A stretch of 5,562 bases of DNA, from assembly GCA_964655485.1 (NCBI GenBank), contig CAZZMS010000085.1:1-5562 (forward strand). The letters are read 5' to 3'. How positions within the stretch are numbered: position 1 is the stretch's first letter; every line of letters starts with the position of its first letter. The translations under genes and the position numbers were made by a program. This DNA comes from JANWYU01 sp964655485 (GTDB taxonomy: Bacteria; Bdellovibrionota; Bdellovibrionia; Bdellovibrionales; Bdellovibrionaceae). This document shows positions 1 through 5,562 of this stretch, in pieces. A model generated the notes under the pieces. That model had not been told where the DNA came from. It ran no database searches and was given only the letters and a program-made list of their open reading frames with translations.

Positions 1-609
1 GGTTAATTGATCGCACCGTAATAAATCAAGGTCTGTCAAGTCAGGTAAGCCCTCGAGGTGAGCTAATCCCGCATCAGTGAATTTTCTGCACTCAGCTAAG
101 TCAAGTTTGGTCAGTTTACGCAGTTCCTTGAGGTGCGCTAATCCTGTATCAGTGATTTGATCGCAATAAGACAAATCAAGATGAGTCAAGTTTGTTAATA
201 CTCTTATATGCGCTAATCCTGTAGCAGTGATGAGTTTGCACCCACCTAAGTCAAGTTTGGTCAAGTATGTTAATACTTTCAAATATTCTAGGCCTCGATC
301 AGTTATCTTATTACACCCTGATAGATTTAGGGCTCTCAGATGAGGTAATTCTTTGAGATGTGCTAACCCGGCATCAGTGAAATTACGGGAACCTTCTAAG
401 TCAAGGTTAGCCAGATATCTTAACGACTTCAGGTGAGCAAGGCCAGCATCAGTAATTTGTCTGCAGTCGGATATTCTTAGGGTTTTCAGAATTGGTAATT
501 GCCTGAGATCTGCTAATCCGGCATCCGTGATTTTATCACACTCAATTAATTTAAGAGAATTAATGTTAGGAAATAGATCAATGATTTGAGCTAACATTTC
601 ATCGGTGAG
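1..609 (-). repeat. LRR array B (residues 393-595), continuing past the left edge
   Basis: Repeat starts are at residues 393, 419, 444, 469, 494, 519, 544, 569 and 594. The first step is 26 residues, as in array A, and all later steps are exactly 25. The opening LTDEMLAQIIDLFPNI nearly repeats ITDDILAQIIDLFPNI of array A. The array is unfinished at the window edge, so its repeat number is unknown. Confidence 0.9.
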
Positions 610-1785
610 TTTATTGCTGTAATAGGATAAATCCACTTCCACAGGTATCGCACGCATTATGTCACGAATGTCTTCGTCGGCGAAAAGAGACTCTCTTATC
701 TCCTGAAAATCACCTTGACCTCTTACCAAGCTTTCAATTATCGGATACATGATTTTTTCGACAAAGGCATCTCGAGCTTGTTGTAATGATGGTTCATCCA
801 GTTTCTTGCCAAGGTAGATCACATCTATGGGGTGGCCCACAATTTGAACCATAGGCAAAGCTTTTTGGAGAGATCGCTTACCTGCATAAGAGATTTGATA
901 ACAGTTACTTACACCGAGGTAAGTCAGATTACGTAGTGCCGTAAGATAAGCAAGGCCGACATCGGTGATTCGTTTGCATCCATTTAAGGCTAATCTAGTA
1001 AGGTTAGTTAACGTTTTCAAATGAGCAAGACCTGTATCGGTTATTAGGCCACACCAATTTAATCCAAGAATTTCCAGGTTAGTTAACGTTTTTAAATGAG
1101 CAAGACCTGTATCAGTGATCTTTTTACAATGGCCTAAGTCAAGAGTGGTCAAGTTAGATAACCTCTTGATATGCTCTAATCCGGCATCGGTGATTTGAAG
1201 GTAAGCTAAATCAAGGGATCTAAGCTGAGTTAGAGAGGTTAGATTTTCTAAGCCTCGATCGGTGATTCGTTGGCACTCAGAGATATCAAGTTTAGTCAAG
1301 TTAGTTAATCCCTTGAGATGCTCTAAGCCTCGATCGGTGATTCCGTTGCACCCAAGTAAGCTTAAGCGAGTTAAGTTAGTTAATTCTTTGAGTTGCTCTA
1401 AGCCTCGATCGGTAATTTGACTGCAGTAATGTAAGTTCAAGGAGGTAATGTTGGGAAACAGGTCGATGATTTGAGCCAAGATGTCATCAGTAATCTTATC
1501 ATAATAATGATATAAATCGATTTCCACGGGTTTGGACATCATCGCCGCATGGAAGCTTTTATGGGATTGAATCAGCCGCTTCAAATCCTCTGCGTTGGCT
1601 TGTCCCTGACTCAAAACCTCAATGATTTGATCAGTGATATCTTGAGGAATCTTGTTTATATCTTTAGCCTTTTGTGCCTCTTGATTATTTATGTCAGTGA
1701 CCTCAGCATGATCCGGTATCGGTGCCTCCATAGCAAAGACAGAATTTAAAAGAGATAGCGATAGGATCATCACGGTTCTGTTCAT
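1..1785 (-). CDS. Secreted F-box-like/leucine-rich-repeat protein (3' end outside window)
   Basis: An open frame of 595 codons without a stop runs from an ATG at 1785 to the left edge, so the C-terminus is missing. Residues 1-18 (MNRTVMILSLSLLNSVFA) read as a Sec signal peptide with a VFA cleavage site. Residues 46-97 form a helical cap with an F-box-like pattern (IPQDI..QII..L...DLKRL...HKSFHAAM). Residues 98-300 are cysteine-type LRRs of about 25 residues with core ITDxGLxHL and LDLxxC. Residues 341-392 repeat the cap, and 393-595 are a second LRR run still continuing at the edge. LRR arrays of this AMN1/FBXL type bind proteins, and bacterial F-box-LRR proteins (for example Ralstonia GALA) act on host ubiquitin ligases. 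Export plus this architecture suggests a host-directed role, which is inference. The start is supported by GGAG nine bases upstream and by the signal peptide. It is transcribed divergently from holB under a probable CtrA-type promoter. The presence of LRRs is near certain; the F-box relation is tentative. Confidence 0.92.
   Translation of the reverse strand, partial: MNRTVMILSLSLLNSVFAMEAPIPDHAEVTDINNQEAQKAKDINKIPQDITDQIIEVLSQGQANAEDLKRLIQSHKSFHAAMMSKPVEIDLYHYYDKITDDILAQIIDLFPNITSLNLHYCSQITDRGLEQLKELTNLTRLSLLGCNGITDRGLEHLKGLTNLTKLDISECQRITDRGLENLTSLTQLRSLDLAYLQITDAGLEHIKRLSNLTTLDLGHCKKITDTGLAHLKTLTNLEILGLNWCGLITDTGLAHLKTLTNLTRLALNGCKRITDVGLAYLTALRNLTYLGVSNCYQISYAGKRSLQKALPMVQIVGHPIDVIYLGKKLDEPSLQQARDAFVEKIMYPIIESLVRGQGDFQEIRESLFADEDIRDIMRAIPVEVDLSYYSNKLTDEMLAQIIDLFPNINSLKLIECDKITDAGLADLRQLPILKTLRISDCRQITDAGLAHLKSLRYLANLDLEGSRNFTDAGLAHLKELPHLRALNLSGCNKITDRGLEYLKVLTYLTKLDLGGCKLITATGLAHIRVLTNLTHLDLSYCDQITDTGLAHLKELRKLTKLDLAECRKFTDAGLAHLEGLPDLTDLDLLRCDQLT
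610..765 (-). repeat. Helical cap, copy B (residues 341-392), paralogous to copy A
   Basis: This segment aligns without gaps to residues 46-97 at an offset of 295 residues. Shared positions include IIE.L..GQ, then PVE(I/V)DL and the tyrosine-rich YY before the next LRR. The F-box-like KSFHAAM block of copy A is replaced by DEDIRDIM, so the copy has diverged there while keeping the LRR-facing end. Confidence 0.75.
886..1494 (-). repeat. LRR array A (residues 98-300), about eight full repeats plus a degenerate last one
   Basis: ITD-type repeat starts fall at residues 98, 124, 149, 174, 198, 223, 248, 273 and 298 (the last degenerate, QISYAG). The period is 25 residues (75 bp), except a first step of 26 and one step of 24. 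Each repeat ends in LxLxxC (for example LNLHYC, LSLLGC, LDISEC, LDLGHC), the hallmark of the cysteine-containing LRR subtype. The array closes with SLQKALPMVQIVG, which looks like a C-terminal cap. Confidence 0.9.
1001..1115 (-). repeat. Adjacent near-identical 75-bp LRR units
   Basis: Positions 1001-1040 and 1076-1115 match at 38 of 40 bases and lie exactly 75 bp apart, one LRR unit. Both encode ITDTGLAHLKTLTNL. The similarity at DNA level indicates a recent tandem duplication or gene conversion inside the array. Confidence 0.8.
1495..1650 (-). other. F-box-like helical cap, copy A (residues 46-97)
   Basis: This segment precedes the first LRR run. Its spacing of leucine/isoleucine, the DLKRL and KSFHAAM blocks, and its position ahead of FBXL-type LRRs resemble the eukaryotic F-box, which has the order LP-x-E/D-I, then DL-x-R-L, then CK-x-F/W. 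It ends in PVEIDL, which leads straight into the LRR fold. Seen: the pattern and its position. Inferred: F-box kinship. A generic LRR N-cap is the main alternative. Confidence 0.4.
1732..1785 (-). other. Sec signal peptide of the LRR protein
   Basis: The first 18 residues have a short basic start (MNR), a hydrophobic core (VMILSLSLLNSV) and a small-residue cleavage site (VFA), followed by an acidic, non-hydrophobic mature N-terminus (MEAPIPDHAEVTD). There is no lipobox cysteine after the core, so a lipoprotein is unlikely. The mature protein would enter the periplasm; whether it then leaves the cell cannot be told from the sequence. A second ATG at codon 19 (1731) would give a cytosolic form without the signal, but no good ribosome binding site precedes it. 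Confidence 0.8.
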
Positions 1786-1794
1786 GGTCTTGGG

Positions 1795-1800
1795 CTCCAA
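1795..1800 (-). promoter_or_regulatory. Ribosome binding site of the LRR gene
   Basis: On the minus strand TTGGAG ends nine bases before the ATG at 1785. It is the only convincing Shine-Dalgarno element nearby and supports the start that gives the signal peptide rather than the ATG at 1731. Confidence 0.6.
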
Positions 1801-1821
1801 AAGAGAGATCGTTCTTCCTTC

Positions 1822-1827
1822 ATTATA
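1822..1827 (-). promoter_or_regulatory. -10 element of the LRR gene promoter
   Basis: Read on the minus strand this is TATAAT, a perfect -10 hexamer. It predicts a transcript start near 1815 and a leader of about 30 bases. No -35 hexamer resembling TTGACA lies 16-18 bp upstream; that place is taken by the CtrA-type box, which fits an activator-dependent promoter. Confidence 0.55.
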
Positions 1828-1837
1828 ATGTGTAGAG

Positions 1838-1853
1838 GTTAATCAGGGGTTAA
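1838..1853 (-). promoter_or_regulatory. CtrA-type binding box over the -35 region of the LRR gene
   Basis: The minus strand reads TTAACCCCTGATTAAC, an exact match to TTAA-N7-TTAAC, the recognition sequence of the alphaproteobacterial response regulator CtrA. Ten bases separate it from the TATAAT at 1827-1822, so it would span about -38 to -23 from the predicted start. CtrA boxes of activated promoters in Caulobacter overlap the -35 region in this way. The sequence match is direct; CtrA control is inferred. It could also affect the divergent holB promoter. Confidence 0.6.
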
Positions 1854-1884
1854 GGGGGATGATTGCAAGCTCACCACTGGTTTT

Positions 1885-1912
1885 TTGTTAACAGCATTGC
1901 GTTGCTTAAGAT
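1885..1912 (+). promoter_or_regulatory. Possible holB operon promoter
   Basis: TTGTTA at 1885-1890 and TAAGAT at 1907-1912 are separated by 16 bp and would start transcription about 14 bases before the holB ATG. Each hexamer matches the sigma-70 consensus only partly (four of six), so this is the best candidate in the gap rather than a firm call. Confidence 0.3.
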
Positions 1913-1933
1913 TTCTTTGCTAATGATGGAATC

Positions 1934-2923
1934 ATGATTGATACAACGTTACATCCCCGACTCCAGCCAGAGCTTTTAGGGCATCAGGCGTATTTAGATG
2001 GCCTCTGGCAGCAATTCCAGAGCCAGAAGCTCCATCCTGCCTTGATGATTTGTGGTCCAAAGGGCATTGGCAAAGCCACTTTGTCTTATGACTTGGCCCG
2101 CCAGATTATAGGTATGGAAGGTTTTCATCAACGCCTCATTGACAACAATAGTCACCCCAATCTTTTAACCGTGGAACTTGGACTAACCGAGGACGGTAAG
2201 CCTCAAAAAGAAATTACCGTCCATGAGGTGCGGAAAATCATTGATTTTTGTCGTCAATCTCCAGCTCTTCCGGGTTGGCGTGTGGTGTTGATTGATGCTG
2301 TAGATGAAATGAACCGCAATGGGGCTAATGCTTTGCTCAAAGTGTTAGAAGAACCACCGGTTAAGACCCAATTTATCTTGGTATGTCATGCTTATGGGCG
2401 GTTGCTGCCGACCATTCGGTCTCGATGTTTAAAGATTTCGTTAAATGCTGTGAATACACTGACGACGGATGCTTCTCAAGTGTTAGCCTTAGAATTGGCG
2501 CAGGGAAGTTATGGTCGGTACCATTCCTTAGTTCAGCAGAACGTGGAAGGTGTGTGGGAGCAAACGGCAAGTTTGATAGCCCAAGGGCTTAATAATCAAC
2601 TGACGGCCATTCAGGCTACCTTGAAAGGGTTTGCGAAAGGCGACCCGCGCTTTGATTTAATGCCTGAGTTGCTGATGTGGTTTATCAGGCGTCTCATTTT
2701 ACTTTCCCATAATGCCTGTCAAACCCCTTTGCCCTATGATCAAAAAATTCTGACTCTGGGCAAGGGACGGGACACCCATCATTGGGTTAAAGTGTATCAG
2801 GCGTGTCAAAAATTTATGGAAATGGCCCAAGGGACTCATCTTGACCCAGGCCATATTTTAATGGCATTGTTGATGATTTTGATAAAGCCGAAACTGGTTG
2901 ATGAGTATATTTATGACAGTTAA
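1934..2923 (+). CDS. holB: DNA polymerase III subunit delta prime
   Basis: This 329-residue protein is the delta prime subunit of the clamp loader, the AAA+ complex that loads the beta sliding clamp onto primed DNA. Visible motifs are a Walker A loop GPKGIGKAT (residues 41-49), a Walker B-like strand VVLIDAVDEM (117-126), the LEEPP block (138-142) and the SRC arginine-finger motif (163-165). The stretch GRLLPTIRSRC is characteristic of alphaproteobacterial HolB. The length is close to E. coli delta prime (334). The zinc-binding cysteine cluster of the E. coli protein is not evident, and unlike E. coli the Walker A looks intact. The ATG at 1934 has only a weak upstream purine stretch (ATGGA). 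It appears to be the first gene of the cluster and its end overlaps metG, which implies coupled translation. Confidence 0.95.
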   Translation: MIDTTLHPRLQPELLGHQAYLDGLWQQFQSQKLHPALMICGPKGIGKATLSYDLARQIIGMEGFHQRLIDNNSHPNLLTVELGLTEDGKPQKEITVHEVRKIIDFCRQSPALPGWRVVLIDAVDEMNRNGANALLKVLEEPPVKTQFILVCHAYGRLLPTIRSRCLKISLNAVNTLTTDASQVLALELAQGSYGRYHSLVQQNVEGVWEQTASLIAQGLNNQLTAIQATLKGFAKGDPRFDLMPELLMWFIRRLILLSHNACQTPLPYDQKILTLGKGRDTHHWVKVYQACQKFMEMAQGTHLDPGHILMALLMILIKPKLVDEYIYDS

Positions 2924-4433
2924 TAAAAATTATTATATTACAACTCCCATTTATTATGTAAATGATGTCCCACATATTGGTCACGCTTACACAACCTTAG
3001 CTTGTGATGTTATAGCCCGTTTTAAACGAATGGACGGATTTACTGTTAAGTTTTTAACCGGAACTGATGAACACGGGCAAAAAGTGGAAAAAGCAGCTTT
3101 AACTGCTTCGCGTACCCCTCAAGAATTTGTGGATGAAGTATCTCAGAATTTTCGTCATCTCACAAAAGCTTTAAACTTTTCCAATGATGATTTTATCCGC
3201 ACCACGGAAGATCGTCATAAACGGGCGGTGGCTCATCTCTGGCAACGTTTGGTGGATCGGGGGGAGATATATTTGGGCAGTTACAGCGGTTGGTATGCCC
3301 TTCGTGATGAAGCTTTTTATGCTGAGAGCGAGCTCATCAATGGCAAAGCTCCCACCGGTGCGGACGTAGAGTGGGTAACGGAACCCAGTTATTTTTTCCG
3401 TCTATCTCAATGGCAAGACAAACTTTTAGAGTTTTATCATAAAAACCCTGATTTTATTGCCCCCGAATCGCGCCGCAATGAAGTTTTGCGGTTTGTAGAA
3501 GGGGGATTAACTGATTTATCCATTTCCCGCACCAGTTTTAATTGGGGAATTCCTGTGCCTGGGGATGAAAAACACGTCATTTATGTGTGGTTAGATGCTT
3601 TGACCAACTATATTACCGCTATTGGATATCCTGATGAGGGGGATGATTTTACGGCGTTTTGGGAACAATCACTTCATGTGGTTGGAAAAGATATTTTGCG
3701 CTTCCACACGGTTTACTGGCCGGCATTTTTGATGGCCGCTGGATTGACCCCGCCGAAGAAAATATTTGCTCACGGATGGTGGACCAATAATGGTGAGAAA
3801 ATCTCCAAATCTTTAGGCAATGTTATTGATCCGTTAAAGTTAGCAGAGACCTATGGGGTTGATCCTGTCCGTTACTTTTTAATGAGGGAAGTTTCTTTTG
3901 GACAAGATGGAGATTTTTCCGACCAGGCTTTGATTAATCGTTTGAACAGTGACCTGGCCAATAGCTATGGCAACTTAGCCCAAAGAGTCTTATCTTTCAT
4001 TGCCAAGCAATGTGAGGGAAGGGTGCCCCAACCAGGAACTTTCACACAAGAGGACAGGGCGCTCTTAAATCAGGGACAAGATCTCATAGAAACCTTACGT
4101 CAACACATGGATCGCCAAGCCCTTCACAAATATTGTGAGGCTGTTTGGCGTTTGATTGGGGAGGCCAATAAGTACGTGGATGAGCAAAAGCCATGGTCTT
4201 TGAAAGCCACAGATCCTGAACGTATGGCAACGATCCTGTATGTCTTAGCGGATACCATTCGTCAAATTGCTTTGTTTACCTGTCCTCTTATGCCTGAGGC
4301 CAGTGGTAAAATTCTTGGTCAATTGGCGCTCAATGAAGACCAATGGTCGTTTGCATCCTTGACGCAACAACTGGTACCTGGAACACTCTTGCCAGCGCCT
4401 TACGGTGTGTTTCCTCGCTGGATTGAGGGATAA
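2913..4433 (+). CDS. metG: Methionine--tRNA ligase
   Basis: This cytosolic class I synthetase charges tRNA-Met with methionine, for both initiation and elongation. From the ATG at 2913 it has 506 residues: the HIGH motif at 21-24, FLTGTDEHG at 48-55, YVWLDALTNY at 224-233, and the KMSKS loop as KISKS at 296-300, followed by a helical anticodon-binding domain. The insertion around 125-136 (SGWYALRDEAFY) lacks the CxxC zinc knuckles of the E. coli type, so it belongs to the zinc-free short form. No C-terminal EMAP-like tRNA-binding domain is present. The start at 2913 gives MTVNKNYYITTPIYYVN, the usual family N-terminus, and an 11-bp overlap with holB. In-frame TTG (2898) and ATG (2901) starts would add five or four residues (MSIF from 2901) and cannot be excluded. 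tatD follows after 3 bp. Confidence 0.96.
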   Translation: MTVNKNYYITTPIYYVNDVPHIGHAYTTLACDVIARFKRMDGFTVKFLTGTDEHGQKVEKAALTASRTPQEFVDEVSQNFRHLTKALNFSNDDFIRTTEDRHKRAVAHLWQRLVDRGEIYLGSYSGWYALRDEAFYAESELINGKAPTGADVEWVTEPSYFFRLSQWQDKLLEFYHKNPDFIAPESRRNEVLRFVEGGLTDLSISRTSFNWGIPVPGDEKHVIYVWLDALTNYITAIGYPDEGDDFTAFWEQSLHVVGKDILRFHTVYWPAFLMAAGLTPPKKIFAHGWWTNNGEKISKSLGNVIDPLKLAETYGVDPVRYFLMREVSFGQDGDFSDQALINRLNSDLANSYGNLAQRVLSFIAKQCEGRVPQPGTFTQEDRALLNQGQDLIETLRQHMDRQALHKYCEAVWRLIGEANKYVDEQKPWSLKATDPERMATILYVLADTIRQIALFTCPLMPEASGKILGQLALNEDQWSFASLTQQLVPGTLLPAPYGVFPRWIEG

Positions 4434-4436
4434 AAG

Positions 4437-5213
4437 ATGCTTGTAGATAGTCATTGCCATCTGAATTTTCCCGATTTTAAGGATGATTTAGCGGACGTCG
4501 TAGAACGAGCGCGCCAAAATGGGATTGGTGTGATGTTGACCATCAATACCAAGCTTTCAGAGTCCAGGCAAGTGCAAGAGATTGCCGAACAGTATCCTAA
4601 TATTTATTGTACTGTGGGGGTTCATCCTCATGAAGCTGAGACTTATGCCTCAGCTGACCTTGAGGCGCAGTTGAAAGCCCTTGCATGTCATCCCAAAGTC
4701 ATTGGTATTGGCGAGACTGGACTCGATTATTATTATAATCACAGCCCTAGAGATCCTCAAATCTTTTCTTTTGAGCGTCATATTGAGGCGGCGATTGCTT
4801 TGGACTTGCCTCTTATTATCCACACCCGTGAAGCGGATGAGGATACTTTAATGTGCCTTAGGAAATATCCTAATGCTCGTGGTGTATTCCATTGTTTTAG
4901 TGGGTCTGAAGCTTTAGCGCACGCGGCTTTGGATCTAGGGTACTCGATTTCCTTTTCAGGGATTATTACGTTTAAGAAGGCAGATGATCTCCGTAAAATC
5001 GTCAAAGATGTGCCTTTAGATCGCATGCTGGTTGAAACTGACGCGCCCTATCTAGCGCCAGTACCTCATCGGGGAAAACGTAATGAGCCGGCTTTTACGC
5101 GCCATACGGCAGCCACGGTTGCTGAGATAAAAGGAATCCCTTTCGAAGAGGTGGCCGAAGTGACCACAAAGAACTTTTTTAACCTTTTTACCAAAGCCCA
5201 TAGAGTTTCATGA
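4437..5213 (+). CDS. tatD: TatD family metal-dependent hydrolase (DNase)
   Basis: This complete 258-residue TatD/YcfH-type TIM-barrel protein matches the family's usual length of about 260. Members are metal-dependent nucleases linked to 3'-5' DNA or RNA processing and DNA repair. The metal ligands are visible: HxH at H6 and H8 (DSHCHLNF), E93 in GIGETGLDYYY, H129 in IIHTRE, H152 in FHCFSGS, and D202 in VETDAPYLAP. The ATG at 4437 has GAGG at 4425-4428 with eight bases of spacing and lies 3 bp after the metG stop. Its stop overlaps the next start as ATGA. No signal peptide is present, so it acts in the cytosol. The name TatD is historical; nothing here points to the Tat export system. Confidence 0.94.
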   Translation: MLVDSHCHLNFPDFKDDLADVVERARQNGIGVMLTINTKLSESRQVQEIAEQYPNIYCTVGVHPHEAETYASADLEAQLKALACHPKVIGIGETGLDYYYNHSPRDPQIFSFERHIEAAIALDLPLIIHTREADEDTLMCLRKYPNARGVFHCFSGSEALAHAALDLGYSISFSGIITFKKADDLRKIVKDVPLDRMLVETDAPYLAPVPHRGKRNEPAFTRHTAATVAEIKGIPFEEVAEVTTKNFFNLFTKAHRVS

Positions 5214-5562
5214 AGATAACTGTTTTAGGGTGTGGTTCCTCTGGAGGAGTTCCCACCATTACTGGGGAGTGGGGGGCGTGTGATCCAACCAACCCAAAAA
5301 ACAACAGGCGCCGTTCTTCCCTGTTATTAGAGATTATGGAATATAAACTCCTGGTGGATACATCGCCTGATTTGCGTTTACAGCTTCTTGATGCAGGAGT
5401 TGATCGAATTGATGGCGTTTTGTTTACCCACGCTCATGCAGATCATATTATGGGGCTAGATGAGCTTAGGCAAATCTATATGAAGCATCGTCAAGTGATT
5501 CCCGTTTATGGAGACCAAGCGACGCTTACAAGTTTGAGGGAAACTTTTGGCTATGCCATGGC
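5210..5562 (+). CDS. PhnP-like MBL-fold metal-dependent hydrolase (3' end outside window)
   Basis: The first 117 codons of a metallo-beta-lactamase-fold protein are present; the family is usually around 260 residues. Residues 6-15 (LGCGSSGGVP) and the cysteine/basic stretch WGACDPTNPKNNRRRSS (21-37) are typical of the PhnP-like group found next to tatD in Alphaproteobacteria. The metal motif HxHxDH is complete at H74, H76, D78 and H79 (FTHAHADHIMGLDELR). The start is set by an ATGA overlap with the tatD stop and a weak GAG four bases upstream, so translation is probably coupled. E. coli PhnP is a cyclic phosphodiesterase of phosphonate breakdown. No phosphonate genes are nearby, so the substrate here is unknown and a phosphodiesterase activity is only a family-based guess. 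Confidence 0.9.
   Translation, partial: MKITVLGCGSSGGVPTITGEWGACDPTNPKNNRRRSSLLLEIMEYKLLVDTSPDLRLQLLDAGVDRIDGVLFTHAHADHIMGLDELRQIYMKHRQVIPVYGDQATLTSLRETFGYAM

Noticed and set aside
1549..1749. A 66-codon + strand frame with hydrophobic segments
   Set aside because: It lies antisense to the signal peptide and N-terminus of the LRR gene, shows no family motif, and its hydrophobicity is explained by the opposite-strand codons.
1873..1886. ACCACTGGT followed by six T residues, resembling a small terminator
   Set aside because: The stem would be only four base pairs with a one-base loop, which cannot form, and no gene ends here.
1923..1936. Tiny frame ATG ATG GAA TCA TGA overlapping the holB start
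   Set aside because: Four codons with no ribosome binding site; an upstream leader peptide cannot be supported from the sequence.
2373..2592. Short open frames on both strands inside holB
   Set aside because: They are fully contained in holB, which has a complete set of family motifs; neither has a recognisable product.
2898..2912. Longer metG N-terminus from a TTG at 2898 or an ATG at 2901
   Set aside because: The extra residues do not match the usual MetRS N-terminus, and no better ribosome binding site precedes these codons. The ATG at 2913 fits the family, though the ATG at 2901 remains possible.
3184..3369. 61-codon frame inside metG
   Set aside because: It is a shadow of metG in another frame with no motif or start signal.
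4245..5026. Minus-strand frames opposite metG and tatD
   Set aside because: They lie antisense to well-supported genes and have no recognisable domains.

Overview
The window looks like a piece of an AT-leaning alphaproteobacterial chromosome. On the + strand it carries the tightly packed block holB - metG - tatD - metallo-beta-lactamase-fold hydrolase. This gene order is familiar from Alphaproteobacteria, and the HolB (GRLLPTIRSRC, EMNRNGANALLKVLEEPP) and MetG (YYITTPIYYVNDVPHIGHAY) sequences have an alphaproteobacterial character. The large secreted leucine-rich-repeat (LRR) protein on the other strand, with an F-box-like N-terminal segment, suggests a host-associated member such as the protist-dwelling Holosporales or Rickettsiales. 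That last step is inference from lifestyle-type genes, not a taxonomic proof.

Layout. Positions 1-1785, minus strand: one uninterrupted reading frame of at least 595 codons that runs off the left edge. It encodes a Sec signal peptide followed by two copies of a 295-residue module, each a helical cap plus a run of 25-residue cysteine-type LRRs (ITDxGL...L...LDLxxC). Positions 1786-1933: a divergent intergenic region of 148 bp. It holds a consensus -10 for the LRR gene and, over its -35 region, the sequence TTAACCCCTGATTAAC, an exact match to the CtrA box (TTAA-N7-TTAAC). A weaker promoter candidate faces holB. Positions 1934-2923: holB, clamp-loader delta prime. Positions 2913-4433: metG, a zinc-knuckle-free methionyl-tRNA synthetase overlapping holB by 11 bp. 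Positions 4437-5213: tatD, a metal-dependent DNase, 3 bp after metG. Positions 5210 to the right edge: a PhnP-like MBL-fold hydrolase overlapping tatD by an ATGA junction, truncated by the window.

The four + strand genes are close enough to form one translationally coupled operon of housekeeping functions (replication, translation, nucleic-acid processing). The LRR gene is unrelated in function, points away, and appears to have its own switchable promoter. The most interesting material is this gene: a probable exported host-interaction protein with an internal whole-module duplication, apparently under the alphaproteobacterial cell-cycle/development regulator CtrA. No RNA genes, CRISPR arrays, transposons or clear terminators were found.
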